Shown piece by piece: positions 51,512 through 61,013 of a stretch of DNA of 64,000 nucleotides (position 1 is its first letter; each line of letters opens with the position of its first letter). The stretch comes from JALYGY01 sp963800975 (lineage in GTDB: Bacteria; Actinomycetota; Rubrobacteria; Rubrobacterales; Rubrobacteraceae). The notes beneath the pieces were generated by a model. The model did no database searches, had not been told where the DNA came from, and saw nothing but the letters and a program-made list of their open reading frames with translations. The translations under genes and the position numbers were made by a program. The stretch covers positions 806,001 to 870,000 of the forward strand of contig CAWDDB010000008.1 in NCBI GenBank assembly GCA_963800975.1, given 5' to 3'.

Positions 51512-51793
51512 CTATTTCTCCGGAACGATGTACACCTTCTCGCCGGGTCGGATCATGCCGTAGCGCTCGCGGGCCGCGCGCTCTATTCCGGCCGGGGTGT
51601 TCAGCTCCTTCGCGAGCCGCTCCTGGGCGGCGTTGTGTACCTCGGCGTCGTGCAGCCTCTGCTCCAGGGCGGGGATCTCGGCGCGGCTGTCGAGTATCTC
51701 TTGCACGGGCGAGGCGTAGGAAGCGAGAAGGAGACCTACGAAGGCGGCGTAGATCAGCACCGCCAGGGGTCTCAATCTCCGGGGCACGCTCAT
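51512..51793 (-). CDS. FtsB/DivIC-type septum protein
   Basis: A 93-residue bitopic membrane protein. A short basic cytoplasmic head (SVPRRLRP) is followed by one membrane span (LAVLIYAAFVGLLLASY) and a coiled coil (RAEIPALEQRLHDAEVHNAAQERL). The C-terminal motif ERAARERYGMIRPGEKVYIV is typical of the family. It takes part in divisome assembly. It lies 15 bases after pyk. Confidence 0.88.
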   Translation of the reverse strand: MSVPRRLRPLAVLIYAAFVGLLLASYASPVQEILDSRAEIPALEQRLHDAEVHNAAQERLAKELNTPAGIERAARERYGMIRPGEKVYIVPEK

Positions 51794-51808
51794 CGCCTTG
51801 GGGCCTCC

Positions 51809-53233
51809 CTACCCTTCCTCTCCAACCGTAACGACCTCGATGACGTTCGTGGAGCCCGGCAGGGAGCCCGCGGTCCCGCCCGTAAGGATGATCTGGTCCC
51901 CGTCCTTGAGGTGCCCCGCGTCCCTGGCGGCCCGCACCGCCCCGTCAAAGCGCTCCTCCAGGGTGCCGGCCTGTTCTCCCTGTATGGCCGTGACGCCCCA
52001 GATAAGCGCAAGCATGCGTACCGTGTGCTCGATCGGGCTGACGGCGAGTATCTTGTTGGGCGGCCTGAAGCGAGCGATCCTGATGCACGAGAGGCCGGTC
52101 TGCGTCGAGGGCAGTATGGCCTCGGCTTCGAGGTCCTCGGCGAGCTCGCAGGCCGCGTGGGTGACGGCGTTGTAGCGGTCGCCCCGGCCCCAGGAGGCCG
52201 AGGCGGGGATGTCGCGACCGTAGTTTATGGCGCCCTCTGCGGCCTGGCAGATCCGGTCCATCTCCTGGATGCTCTGCAGGGGGTAGCGCCCTACGGCCGT
52301 CTCCCCCGAGGTCATCACAGCGTCGGCCCGGTCGAAGATCGCGTTGGCTACGTCGGAGACCTCCGCGCGGGTGGGTCTCGGGTTCTCGATCATGGAGTTG
52401 AGCATCTGGGTTGCGACGATGACCGGCTTCCCGAGGCGCCGGCAGCGCGCGATCATGCGCTTCTGCTCGATGGGGACTTTCTCGGCCGCGAGCTCGACCG
52501 CGAGGTCTCCCCGGGCAACCATTATCCCGTCGGAGACGCTAATGATGTCCTCGATGTTCTCTATGCCCTCGTGCTTCTCGATCTTCGAGACCACGGGCGC
52601 GTTGCCACCGAACTCCTTTATGCGCTCCTTGACCTCACGTACCTCGTCCCCCGTCCGCACGAAGGAGACCGCGACCCAGTCGGGATGCAACTCCTCCATC
52701 CCGAAACGCAGGTCCTCAATGTCCTTCGGCGTCAGGCCCTTGATGGAGAGGGATGAGTCGGGAAAGTTCAGGCCCTTGTGTGAGGAGACTGGGCCGCCCT
52801 CCAGGACCTTGCAGACCACCTCCCCTTCGTCGACGCTCTCGACGCGGAGCCCGATCAGGCCGTCGTCGATTAGCAGGCGGTGGCCCGGCCTCACGTCGTC
52901 GACGAGCCGTTCGTAGGAGGTAGAGAGCCGGCTCGCGTCGCCGACAAAGTCCCCGGGGGAGATGACGACCTGGTTGCCTTCGACCAGCTGAGTGCCGCCC
53001 TCGACCTCGCCGGTCCGGATCTTCGGACCCTGCAGGTCCTGCATGACGGCCACGTTGCGCCCCAGCTCCTTGGCCGCGGAACGCACGATCTCGGCGTTGT
53101 GCAGGTGCATATTGTGGTCGCCGTGGCTGAAGTTGAACCGGGTAACGTCTACCCCGACCCGGATCAGGGCCTCTATGTTCTCGCGAGAAGAGGTCGCGGG
53201 ACCGAGCGTCGCGACGATCTTGGTCCTGCGCAC
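51809..53233 (-). CDS. pyk: Pyruvate kinase
   Basis: A 474-residue glycolytic enzyme making pyruvate and ATP from phosphoenolpyruvate and ADP. It has the N-terminal RRTKIVATLGPATS, VMQDLQGPKIRTG, the catalytic lysine motif VSKIEKHEGIENI, MVARGDLAVEL, the ATQMLNSM segment and MTSGETAVGRYP. The C-terminal allosteric domain is complete. The GTG at 53233 is preceded by GGGGAGGGG. It follows enolase by two bases, so consecutive glycolytic steps are cotranscribed. Confidence 0.97.
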   Translation of the reverse strand: MRRTKIVATLGPATSSRENIEALIRVGVDVTRFNFSHGDHNMHLHNAEIVRSAAKELGRNVAVMQDLQGPKIRTGEVEGGTQLVEGNQVVISPGDFVGDASRLSTSYERLVDDVRPGHRLLIDDGLIGLRVESVDEGEVVCKVLEGGPVSSHKGLNFPDSSLSIKGLTPKDIEDLRFGMEELHPDWVAVSFVRTGDEVREVKERIKEFGGNAPVVSKIEKHEGIENIEDIISVSDGIMVARGDLAVELAAEKVPIEQKRMIARCRRLGKPVIVATQMLNSMIENPRPTRAEVSDVANAIFDRADAVMTSGETAVGRYPLQSIQEMDRICQAAEGAINYGRDIPASASWGRGDRYNAVTHAACELAEDLEAEAILPSTQTGLSCIRIARFRPPNKILAVSPIEHTVRMLALIWGVTAIQGEQAGTLEERFDGAVRAARDAGHLKDGDQIILTGGTAGSLPGSTNVIEVVTVGEEG

Positions 53234-53235
53234 CG

Positions 53236-54537
53236 TCAGATCCCCTCCCCGGCCCTGACCCTCGGATTGAACGCCATCCGACCAGGGTAATAGCCGGAGC
53301 CCTCGAGCCCTTCCTCTATCCTGAGAAGCTGGTTGTACTTCGCGACGCGGTCGGTGCGGGCGGGCGCACCGGTCTTGATCTGGCCCGCGTTGGTCGCGAC
53401 CGCGAGGTCCGAGATCGTCGCGTCCTCCGTCTCGCCGCTGCGGTGGCTCACCATCGTCGTGTAGCCGGACTTTTGCGCGAGGTCCATCGTCTCCAAGGTC
53501 TCGGTGAGCGTGCCGATCTGGTTGACCTTTATGAGGATGGAGTTGCCGACACCCTCCTCTATGCCGCGAGCCAGGATCTTGGGGTTGGTGACGAAGAGGT
53601 CGTCGCCCACGAGCTGGACGCGGTCACCGAGCCGCTCGGTGATCATGGCCCAACCCTCCCAGTCGTCCTCGGCGAGCCCGTCCTCGATGCTAATGATCGG
53701 ATACCGGTCGCACAGCCCGACGTAGTACTCGACCATCTCTTCCCGAGCCAGGGTTCTGCCCTCGCCGGCAAGGTCGTAAGAGCCGCCCTCGTAGAACTCG
53801 GACGCCGCCGGGTCGAGGGCGAAGCCGATCTGGTCACCCAGCGAGTACCCGCGTTCTTCCACGGCCTCGGCGATGAGCGAGAGCGCCGCCCCGTTGTCCT
53901 CCAGGTCGGGGGCGAAGCCACCCTCGTCCCCGATGCCGCCCGAGTGCCCGCGGTCCGCGAGCGTCTTCTTCAGGCCGGCGTAGATCTCCGCGACGGCCCT
54001 CAGCGCCTCCGCGAAGTCCTCGAACCCCATCGGAACGACCATGAACTCCTGGAAGTCTATGTTGTTGGAGGCGTGGGCGCCGCCGTTGAGGATGTTGGCA
54101 CAGGGAACCGGCATCGTGTAGGCGCCGGGTCCACCGAGGTAGCGGAAGAGCGGGAGCGCGGCGGCCTCGGCGGCGGCCTTCGCCGCGGCCAGCGAGATCC
54201 CGAGTATCGCGTTGGCCCCGAGGCGGCCCTTGTTATCGGTGCCGTCGGCTTCGATCATGGCGAGGTCAAGGGCCCGCTGGTCGGTGACGTCCATCCCCAC
54301 GACGACCTGGGCGAGCTCGCCGTCGACGTTGGAAACGGCGTTCAGCACCCCCTTGCCGCCGAAGCGGTCGCCGTCCTTGTCCCGCAACTCGACCGCCTCG
54401 TTCTGACCCGTCGAGGCCCCCGAGGGGACCGATGCCCGGCCCACGAACCCGCTCACCGTAGCGAGCTCCACCTCGACCGTTGGATTGCCCCTCGAGTCGA
54501 GGATCTCACGCCCGTGGACAGCGACGATCTCGGTCAT
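53236..54537 (-). CDS. eno: Enolase
   Basis: A 433-residue enzyme interconverting 2-phosphoglycerate and phosphoenolpyruvate. It has REILDSRGNPTVEVE, PSGASTG, GGAHASNNIDFQEFMVVP, the metal-binding SIEDGLAEDDW, and VGDDLFVTN. The catalytic lysine is in ILIKVNQIG, followed by VSHRSGETED. AGGGAGG precedes the ATG at 54537. It is the first gene of the eno-pyk-ftsB-DUF501 operon. Confidence 0.98.
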   Translation of the reverse strand: MTEIVAVHGREILDSRGNPTVEVELATVSGFVGRASVPSGASTGQNEAVELRDKDGDRFGGKGVLNAVSNVDGELAQVVVGMDVTDQRALDLAMIEADGTDNKGRLGANAILGISLAAAKAAAEAAALPLFRYLGGPGAYTMPVPCANILNGGAHASNNIDFQEFMVVPMGFEDFAEALRAVAEIYAGLKKTLADRGHSGGIGDEGGFAPDLEDNGAALSLIAEAVEERGYSLGDQIGFALDPAASEFYEGGSYDLAGEGRTLAREEMVEYYVGLCDRYPIISIEDGLAEDDWEGWAMITERLGDRVQLVGDDLFVTNPKILARGIEEGVGNSILIKVNQIGTLTETLETMDLAQKSGYTTMVSHRSGETEDATISDLAVATNAGQIKTGAPARTDRVAKYNQLLRIEEGLEGSGYYPGRMAFNPRVRAGEGI

Positions 54538-54553
54538 CTTCCTCCCTTTTTCG

Positions 54554-54577
54554 AGCTGTCAGCCATCGGCTCTCAGC
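54554..54577. repeat. Degenerate AGC-TCAGC repeat, copy 2
   Basis: It lies just upstream of enolase and is similar to 39133-39157 in 20 of 24 positions. It is intergenic. Confidence 0.4.
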
Positions 54578-54768
54578 GATCAGCTTTTCGGTGGGTGGCA
54601 TAGCCGAGGGGTGCTCCCATCGCCAGGTCCCCGGCGCTGGTTGGATCCACCACCGTCCGGTCGTCTCCTCCCGTTACGCGTCCCACCCTCAGGCTGACAA
54701 CTGGCAGCTATGTATGTAACTCTACGCCCTTACCCGCTGCGGCGCCACAGTATGCAGCACGGGCGCCC

Positions 54769-55779
54769 CTACGCGGGCGGCTTGTAACCCGGCAGGTACT
54801 TCACGTCGCGCTGCTCGCGCTGCTCTTGCAGCCAGGCCACAAACTCCTCCGACTGCGCCTCGGTCGTGAGCTGCTCCCTGATCTGGACCTCGACCTCCGA
54901 GAGCGGCTGGGTGGCCTCTTCGCGTATCTCGGTGACCTCGATGATGTGGTAGCCGAACTCGGTCTCTACCGGACCAAGGATCTCGCCTTGCTGGGCGCCG
55001 AAGACCGCCTCCTCGAACTCGGGGACGGTCTCGCCCTGGCCGAGGCATCCGAGGTCCCCGCCCTGCTCGGCGCTGCCCGGATCCTGGGAATACTCCTGGG
55101 CAAGCTGGGCGAAGTCCCCGCCGTCCTCGAGCTGGCCCTTTACCTCCTGTGCCTGATCCTGCTGGTCTTTGTTGAACAGGATGTGCCTGGTGCACCGCGA
55201 CTCGGGGGTGGTGAACTGGGCGGCCTTGTTCTCCTCGTAGAACCGCTCGACCTCCTCCTGGGAGGGCTCGGCGTCTTGCGCTACCCTCTCCTGCACCTTC
55301 TGCACCGGGAGTTGATCCCTGATCTGCGCGCGCAGCTGCTCCTCCGAGAGGTTGGCCTGCTGCAGGGCCGCCTCGAAGGCCGCCTCGCGGGCGACGTCCT
55401 GGCCCTGCGCCTGGGCCTGCTGGGCGATCTGGTCCTTGATGAGCTCGATCTCCTCGTCGACCTCGGCCTCGGAGACCGTTATGCCCTGCTCTTCGGCGTA
55501 GGCCTTGGCGATCTCGATGTCCACCAGCTGAGGCATGATCTGGGCCACGACCTGCTCGAACTGCGGCGAGCCGGGCGAGACCTCCCCGAGACCGCTCTGT
55601 TGGGCGAACTCCTGCACCTCTCCCAGGGTCACCTCTCCCCCGTCGAAGGTCGCAACCTTCTTCGAGGGCGACTCGATGTTGGCGACCGGCTCGGCCGGGC
55701 TGCACGCCGCGACAACCATCATGGGCACTCCGACCAGCACGCAGACCAGCCACGCCTTGTTGAGCAGGGAATTCCTCAA
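54769..55779 (-). CDS. Parvulin-type peptidyl-prolyl isomerase lipoprotein (PrsA/SurA-like)
   Basis: A 336-residue foldase lipoprotein. The signal ends in the lipobox VVAAC at about residue 26. A SurA_N-like helical region follows (VVAQIMPQLVDIEIAKAYAEEQGI, Gln-rich). The parvulin domain runs from about residue 195 (RCTRHILFNKD, GGDFAQLAQEYSQDPGS, GGDLGCLGQGETVPEFEEAVF, FGYHIIEVTE). It helps fold proteins outside the membrane, which fits the several secreted proteins in the window. It starts at a TTG with a distant GAGG. It lies between eno and mfd. Confidence 0.9.
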   Translation of the reverse strand: MRNSLLNKAWLVCVLVGVPMMVVAACSPAEPVANIESPSKKVATFDGGEVTLGEVQEFAQQSGLGEVSPGSPQFEQVVAQIMPQLVDIEIAKAYAEEQGITVSEAEVDEEIELIKDQIAQQAQAQGQDVAREAAFEAALQQANLSEEQLRAQIRDQLPVQKVQERVAQDAEPSQEEVERFYEENKAAQFTTPESRCTRHILFNKDQQDQAQEVKGQLEDGGDFAQLAQEYSQDPGSAEQGGDLGCLGQGETVPEFEEAVFGAQQGEILGPVETEFGYHIIEVTEIREEATQPLSEVEVQIREQLTTEAQSEEFVAWLQEQREQRDVKYLPGYKPPA

Positions 55780-56022
55780 GACGACAGAGAACCTCGCTGT
55801 TAGAACGCCAAAAACGCCGCGATTATAGCACGGGGCTCTCGGCGACCGGCGCGCGAAGCGCAGGATCTACAGTCGCGGAAAGTGAAGCCGGGCGCGGTTG
55901 GTTCCTACATCCCCTAATCGAGCGGCCCCGCTAACCTTTCGCAGTTGGCGTTGTCCGGGGGTGTGCCCGTGGCAGGCTGGTCTTGGCCTTGGTCCACGCT
56001 TACGACAGTTCCAAAAAGTGCT

Positions 56023-59000
56023 CTAGGCGGCCGGGCGGAAAACGCGGAGCGCCGTTTCGGCAAGGGCGAGCGGGTCGAGTGCTGTGCCGCGCACGGTGAC
56101 GCGGCCCTCCCGCCCGCCGACCGCGCCCTCGGTCTGCTCGCGCAGGTCGCGGACTTGCGACTGCCTGGCCGTAACGCCAACGACCGAGAGGGTACCGGAG
56201 CGGAAGTTTACGGAGCTCGCGCCCGCCTCCCGGGCCAGGATCTTCACGCGCGAGAGGCCGAGCAGGTTCAGGGCCGGCTCGGGCAGCTCCCCGAAGCGGT
56301 CGGTCAGCTCCTCCGCGAGGTCGTCCACCTCGGCCAGCGACGAGAGGCCCGAGGCCCTGCGGTAGAGGTCGACGCGTTCGATCTCGTCCAGCACGTAAGC
56401 CGGCGGCAGGTAGGCATCGAGCGGCAGCTCGACTATGACGGGCCGCGCGTCGCGACGCTCCGGCGCCTCGCCCCTTGCGGCCGCGACCGCCTCTTCGAGC
56501 AGGCGCAGGTACATCTCGAAGCCGACGGCGGCTATGTGGCCGGATTGCTCGGCGCCGAGGAGGTTCCCCGCGCCCCGGATCTCGAGGTCCCGCATGGCGA
56601 TTGCGTACCCGCTGCCGAGCTCCGTGAAGTCCATGAGGGCCTCCAGGCGCTTCTGCGATTCGACAGTGGTGCCAAGCGGCGCGAACAGGTAGGCGTAGGC
56701 CTGCTCGGTGGAGCGCCCGATCCTGCCCCGAAGCTGGTAGAGCTGCGCCAGGCCCATCGTGTCGGAGCGATCCACGATCAGGGTGTTCGCGTTCGCCACG
56801 TCGAGCCCGCTCTCCACGATGGTCGTCGTCACAAGCACGTCCGCCTCGCCCCCGAGAAAGCCGCGCATCACGTCCTCCAGAGCGCGCTCGGGTAGCTGGC
56901 CGTGCGCCACGACGAACCTTGCCTCGGGCACGAGGGAGCGCAGACGCTCCGCGACCTCGTCTATGGTCTCGACGCGGTTGTGCACGAAGAAGATCTGTCC
57001 CTCGCGGCCGACCTCCTGCTCGATAGCACGCCTTACCAGGTCCTCGTCGTAGGGTCCGACGTGGGTGAGGATGCTCCTGCGTCCCACCGGCGGCGTCTCG
57101 ATAACGCTTATGTCCCTTAGGGAGGCGAGCCCCATCTGCATGGTGCGAGGGATCGGGGTCGCCGTCAGCGTGAGGACGTCGACCGAGGTCCTGAGCTCCT
57201 TTATGCGCTCTTTGTGCCTGACCCCGAAGCGCTGCTCCTCATCCACCACGACTAGGCCAAGGTCGTGGGGCACGACCTCCGTGCTGAGGAGCGCGTGCGT
57301 CCCGATTAGCACGTCGACCTCACCCGCTGCGAAGTCGCGCAGGATGGACCTGCGCGCGGCCGGCGTCGTGAAGCGCGAGAGGCTCTCGACGCGCACGGCG
57401 AAGTTGCCGAGCCTCTGCTCGAAGGTCCGCTGGTGCTGCTGCACGAGAATCGTCGTCGGCGCCAGCATCATGGTCTGCTTGCCGGCCAGGGCGGCTTTGA
57501 ACGCGGCCCGCACAGAGACCTCGGTCTTCCCGAAGCCGACGTCCCCGCACACCAGCCGGTCCATGGGGTTGGGCCTCAGCATGTCCGCCTTTACCGCGGC
57601 AATGGCGGCCTCCTGGTCAGTGGTCTCCTGGTAAGGGAAGGTCTCCTCCAGCTCGCGTTCCCACTCGCCGTCCCCGGGAAAGGCGAAGCCAGGCGTCGAG
57701 GCCCTTGCCGCGTAGAGCTGCAGGAGCTCCCCAGCCAGGGCCTTGACCCTGCTGCGGACCCTGTCGGTTACCTGCGCCCACGTAGACCCACCTAGTTTGT
57801 CGAGGCGCGCGACGTCGCTGCCCACGTACTTGTGCAGCAGCTCCATCTGCTCGTAGGGGACGAGCAGGGTGTCTCCGCCCCGGTAGGTCACCTGCATGTA
57901 GTCGCGGGTGGTACCGAGCACCTCCCGCGCCACGAGGCCCTCGAAGCGGCCTATGCCCTGCGCGGCGTGCACCACGAGGTCCCCGGTCTTCAGGTCCGCG
58001 AACGACCCGATCGAGCGCCCAGGACGCCTGCGCGCCTCGCGCCTCCTGCCAAAGAGCGAGTCCCGGCGGACGACCGCGAACCCGGCCTCCGGGTAAGCGA
58101 ACCCCTCCTCGACCTCGCGCCCCACCGCGTAGAGCCCCGGCTGGAGGCCGGCGTCCGCCCGCTCCGCCTCGCGCATCGCGCGGTTTATCTCGCCGAACGC
58201 GTATACCGTTCGCCTGGCCTCCCCCGCCGAGGCGCAGGCTACGAAGACCGCGAGACCTTCCTCCACCAACGCGTCGAGGCGCCTGGCCGCCTCCCTGAGG
58301 GTGTCGGCGTAGGCGGCGACCGGCGGCGCGGAGACAACCTCCCCCGCCTCTCCGGTGGTGAACTCGACGCCTGGCTCGGGCGTCACGGGGTCGTAGAGCC
58401 CGCGCACCAGGCCCTCGAGATCCTCCCGAATGACTTCCTGCGGTTCCTCGCGCCACACCTCGACGCCGTCGGGCAGGAGCCCCCGCGGCGAGACGGGATC
58501 GAGGTCGAGCAGGAGCCCGTCGAGCCCGGGGACGCGCACGCCCCTGCGAGCCTCCTCGGGGAAGCCCTCGCCCGTCGCGGCCAGAGCCGCGAGGTCGCCC
58601 TCGCGCGCTGCGTAGACCGTCACGGACTCCAGCTCCCTGACGACGCGCTGGGTCGCGAGCGAGATGCCGCGCACGCTCTCGATCTCGTCCCCCCACCACT
58701 CGACCCTGACCGGCGAGCGACGGGTGCTCGGGAAGACGTCCACGATGCCGCCGCGCACCGCGAACTCACCTGGCCTGGCCACGCGGTCTACCCGGTCGTA
58801 GCCGAGCTCCACCAAGCGCTCGAGCGTCGCGTCGAGCTCAATCTCGATCCCGCCGGCAAGCTCCAGCGGCTCGTGCAGCGGCGTCCGTTCCATGAACGCG
58901 ACGGGTCCCGCCACGACCACCCGCGCCGCCGCCATCGAGCGCAGAGATCTTTGTCTCCGCCCGACGCGGGTAACGGCCGGCTCGAAGACGTCGCCGTAGG

Positions 59001-59184
59001 CAACGCCGCGAGACGGCAGGTGGACCACGGCATCGTCCGTGAAGCAGGCCGCGTCGCGCGCGTACCTCTCGGCTTCCTCCTCGCTCGAGGCAAGCAGCAG
59101 CACGGGCCGCTCGTTGTTGGCAGCCAGGTAGGCGCGTATCCGCCGCGGCGCCTGTAGAGATCTCGTCCGTGTGCTCTCGCTCAC
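56023..59184 (-). CDS. mfd: Transcription-repair coupling factor
   Basis: A 1053-residue ATPase that removes stalled RNA polymerase at DNA damage and recruits UvrA. The N-terminal UvrB-like part has LPSRGVAYGDVFEPA, and the CarD-like RNA polymerase interaction domain starts FADLKTGDLVVHAAQGIGRFEG. Helicase motifs are CGDVGFGKTEVSVRAAFKA (Walker A), VVDEEQRFGV (motif II) and TATPIPRTMQMGL, with the later QLRGRIGRS. The C-terminal TRCF domain is present. It is slightly shorter than E. coli Mfd. It begins at a GTG. Confidence 0.97.
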   Translation of the reverse strand: MSESTRTRSLQAPRRIRAYLAANNERPVLLLASSEEEAERYARDAACFTDDAVVHLPSRGVAYGDVFEPAVTRVGRRQRSLRSMAAARVVVAGPVAFMERTPLHEPLELAGGIEIELDATLERLVELGYDRVDRVARPGEFAVRGGIVDVFPSTRRSPVRVEWWGDEIESVRGISLATQRVVRELESVTVYAAREGDLAALAATGEGFPEEARRGVRVPGLDGLLLDLDPVSPRGLLPDGVEVWREEPQEVIREDLEGLVRGLYDPVTPEPGVEFTTGEAGEVVSAPPVAAYADTLREAARRLDALVEEGLAVFVACASAGEARRTVYAFGEINRAMREAERADAGLQPGLYAVGREVEEGFAYPEAGFAVVRRDSLFGRRREARRRPGRSIGSFADLKTGDLVVHAAQGIGRFEGLVAREVLGTTRDYMQVTYRGGDTLLVPYEQMELLHKYVGSDVARLDKLGGSTWAQVTDRVRSRVKALAGELLQLYAARASTPGFAFPGDGEWERELEETFPYQETTDQEAAIAAVKADMLRPNPMDRLVCGDVGFGKTEVSVRAAFKAALAGKQTMMLAPTTILVQQHQRTFEQRLGNFAVRVESLSRFTTPAARRSILRDFAAGEVDVLIGTHALLSTEVVPHDLGLVVVDEEQRFGVRHKERIKELRTSVDVLTLTATPIPRTMQMGLASLRDISVIETPPVGRRSILTHVGPYDEDLVRRAIEQEVGREGQIFFVHNRVETIDEVAERLRSLVPEARFVVAHGQLPERALEDVMRGFLGGEADVLVTTTIVESGLDVANANTLIVDRSDTMGLAQLYQLRGRIGRSTEQAYAYLFAPLGTTVESQKRLEALMDFTELGSGYAIAMRDLEIRGAGNLLGAEQSGHIAAVGFEMYLRLLEEAVAAARGEAPERRDARPVIVELPLDAYLPPAYVLDEIERVDLYRRASGLSSLAEVDDLAEELTDRFGELPEPALNLLGLSRVKILAREAGASSVNFRSGTLSVVGVTARQSQVRDLREQTEGAVGGREGRVTVRGTALDPLALAETALRVFRPAA

Positions 59185-59285
59185 CGGACGATTCTACCGC
59201 TGTTTGCGCGTTCCCAAAGTATTAACGTCCACGCCGCCCGGGTCCTGAGATAATCCCCCTGGACGAGAGAGAAGGAGGCGAACCC

Positions 59286-59696
59286 GTGTCTGTTCTGGAA
59301 GACCTCAACGAACGGGGCAAGGGCAGGCTGCCTGGCCTGATCGGGCTCCAGGTCCTCGAGGCCGAGACGGGACGGATCGAGACCCGCCTCGAGCTGCGCG
59401 ACGAGCTGCTGGCCCCGAACGGCTACCTGCACGCCGCCTCTATCGTGGCCCTGGCGGACACATCCTGCGGCTACGGCACTTACATAGGCCTGCCAGATGG
59501 GGCGGACGGTTTCACGACCGTCGAGCTGAAGACCAACTTCCTGGGCACCCGGCAAACCGGCGTTATCGGGTGCGAGGCGCGCCTGGCCCACGGCGGCCGC
59601 ACCACGCAGGTCTGGGACGCGACCGTCACCGCCGAGGACGACGGCAAGCCTCTGGCCCTTTTCCGCTGCACGCAGCTGATCCTGTACCCCCGGTAG
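59286..59696 (+). CDS. PaaI-family hotdog thioesterase
   Basis: A 136-residue hotdog-fold acyl-CoA thioesterase. NGYLHAASIVALADTSCGYGT carries the usual HGG-like catalytic region (here GYLHAAS), followed by TTVELKTNFLGT. GAAGGAGG precedes the GTG at 59286. It is divergent from mfd and convergent with the RidA gene, whose stop is 2 bases away. The substrate is unknown. Confidence 0.8.
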   Translation: MSVLEDLNERGKGRLPGLIGLQVLEAETGRIETRLELRDELLAPNGYLHAASIVALADTSCGYGTYIGLPDGADGFTTVELKTNFLGTRQTGVIGCEARLAHGGRTTQVWDATVTAEDDGKPLALFRCTQLILYPR

Positions 59697-59698
59697 CG

Positions 59699-60979
59699 CT
59701 ACCCGGAGGGATCGCTGCCTCCTGCTCCGGGCACCCAGGCGACGGCGTCCGCGGCGACGAGGCTTCCGGGGACCAGCGGAGGCCCGACGCCGAGAGCCGT
59801 GCCCGTCGGGACGCGGCCCCCGAAAACGCTGCCCCAGACGGAGAATACCTCCCCGAGACGCGACAGATCCGGCAGGAACAGGCGCAGCCGCACCAGGTTG
59901 TCCAGCCCCGTCCCGGCGCGGGCGCAGATCTCCTCGATGCGCCGCAGGACGACCTCCATCTGGGAGGCGGCTGGCAGGCCGAGATCGGGATACAGGGGAT
60001 CGGGCAGGCCCTGCGGATCCAACCCTCGTTCGTCCACCGCCAGCTGTCCCGAGACGTACAGCAGGTCGCCGGCGAGAACGGCGTGCGCCTCGCAACCGGG
60101 CGGGCCAGGCAGGTCGTCGAGGACAAGCCTCCCTGGCCCTTGCGCCGCGCTCCGGGTGAGCAGGTCAAGGACCACCTCGACGCGGCAGCCCCTGCAGGCC
60201 AAACCGGCGCCCGGCACGACGGTTCGGGCCGGGGGATGCGCAGCGAACCGGTCCCTCCAGGCCTCCTCGAAGCCCACGAAGTCATCCCTGTCCGCCAGGA
60301 AGACGGTCGCGTGCACCGCGCGAGAGAAATCGCTCCCCGCGGCCTCGGCCGTCTCAGATAGCCGCCGCAGCAGGTATTCGGTCTGGGCCCTCGCGGGATA
60401 GCCGTACCAGAGCGCCGGATCCACGCGCGCTTCGGGGGCGACCGCGGACCCGTCCCTGCCCTTCCAGTCGGTTGGCAGCTCCCCGGAGAGGTAGACCCGG
60501 TCGCCCGCCCTGACGCCGGCGGGGAAGGCCCGATCCTCCTCACCGGGCGGCATGATCGTCTCCCTGTCTCGCCTCGTCGAGGCCAGGGCATCCATCCCGA
60601 CCAGAGCGCCCGCCAGAGGCAGGCGGCGAACGGCTACCGCGACGGAGGCCGGGATTCCGGAAGGGAAGCGCTCCTGCCTAGCCTCCATGTAGCGGGTAAT
60701 GGAGATGCCGGACCATTCGCTGCCGGCCGGCCAGTCCCCGGGCCCGACGAACCACTGGTCGAGACGCAGCACGTCGCCCGGCTCGACGCCCGAGCCTCGC
60801 AAGCGACGTTCCAACTCGGTTAGTAAGGCCTCCGAGTGCCGCGCCAGCGGGTCGGAGTGGTGCGGGAAAGGATCGGAGCTGGTATCAGGTAGTATCCCGC
60901 CCAGGAACGTCGTGTCGCCGGTTCTCACGCCTGGGACGAACGGCAGGCGACCGGGCTCCCCGAGACGCTCCAGCATCAC
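59699..60979 (-). CDS. Triple RidA-domain protein
   Basis: A 426-residue protein with three tandem RidA (YjgF) domains, at about 1-140, 145-280 and 285-426. RidA proteins hydrolyse reactive imine/enamine intermediates as trimers of about 130 residues. Only the middle domain keeps the catalytic arginine motif (AAHPPARTVVPG); the first reads GIPASVAV and the third RVPTGTAL. One chain could therefore form an intramolecular trimer with one active site. The GTG/ATG start is weakly supported. It is the last gene of the operon with an FAD oxidase, an amidohydrolase and a permease. Confidence 0.8.
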   Translation of the reverse strand: MMLERLGEPGRLPFVPGVRTGDTTFLGGILPDTSSDPFPHHSDPLARHSEALLTELERRLRGSGVEPGDVLRLDQWFVGPGDWPAGSEWSGISITRYMEARQERFPSGIPASVAVAVRRLPLAGALVGMDALASTRRDRETIMPPGEEDRAFPAGVRAGDRVYLSGELPTDWKGRDGSAVAPEARVDPALWYGYPARAQTEYLLRRLSETAEAAGSDFSRAVHATVFLADRDDFVGFEEAWRDRFAAHPPARTVVPGAGLACRGCRVEVVLDLLTRSAAQGPGRLVLDDLPGPPGCEAHAVLAGDLLYVSGQLAVDERGLDPQGLPDPLYPDLGLPAASQMEVVLRRIEEICARAGTGLDNLVRLRLFLPDLSRLGEVFSVWGSVFGGRVPTGTALGVGPPLVPGSLVAADAVAWVPGAGGSDPSG

Positions 60980-61013
60980 GCCGGGGCAAAGGTCTGCTGC
61001 GGCAGGTGCCTCC

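Noticed and set aside
57832..59157. A 441-codon open frame opposite mfd
   Set aside because: It is a shadow of a clear mfd gene.
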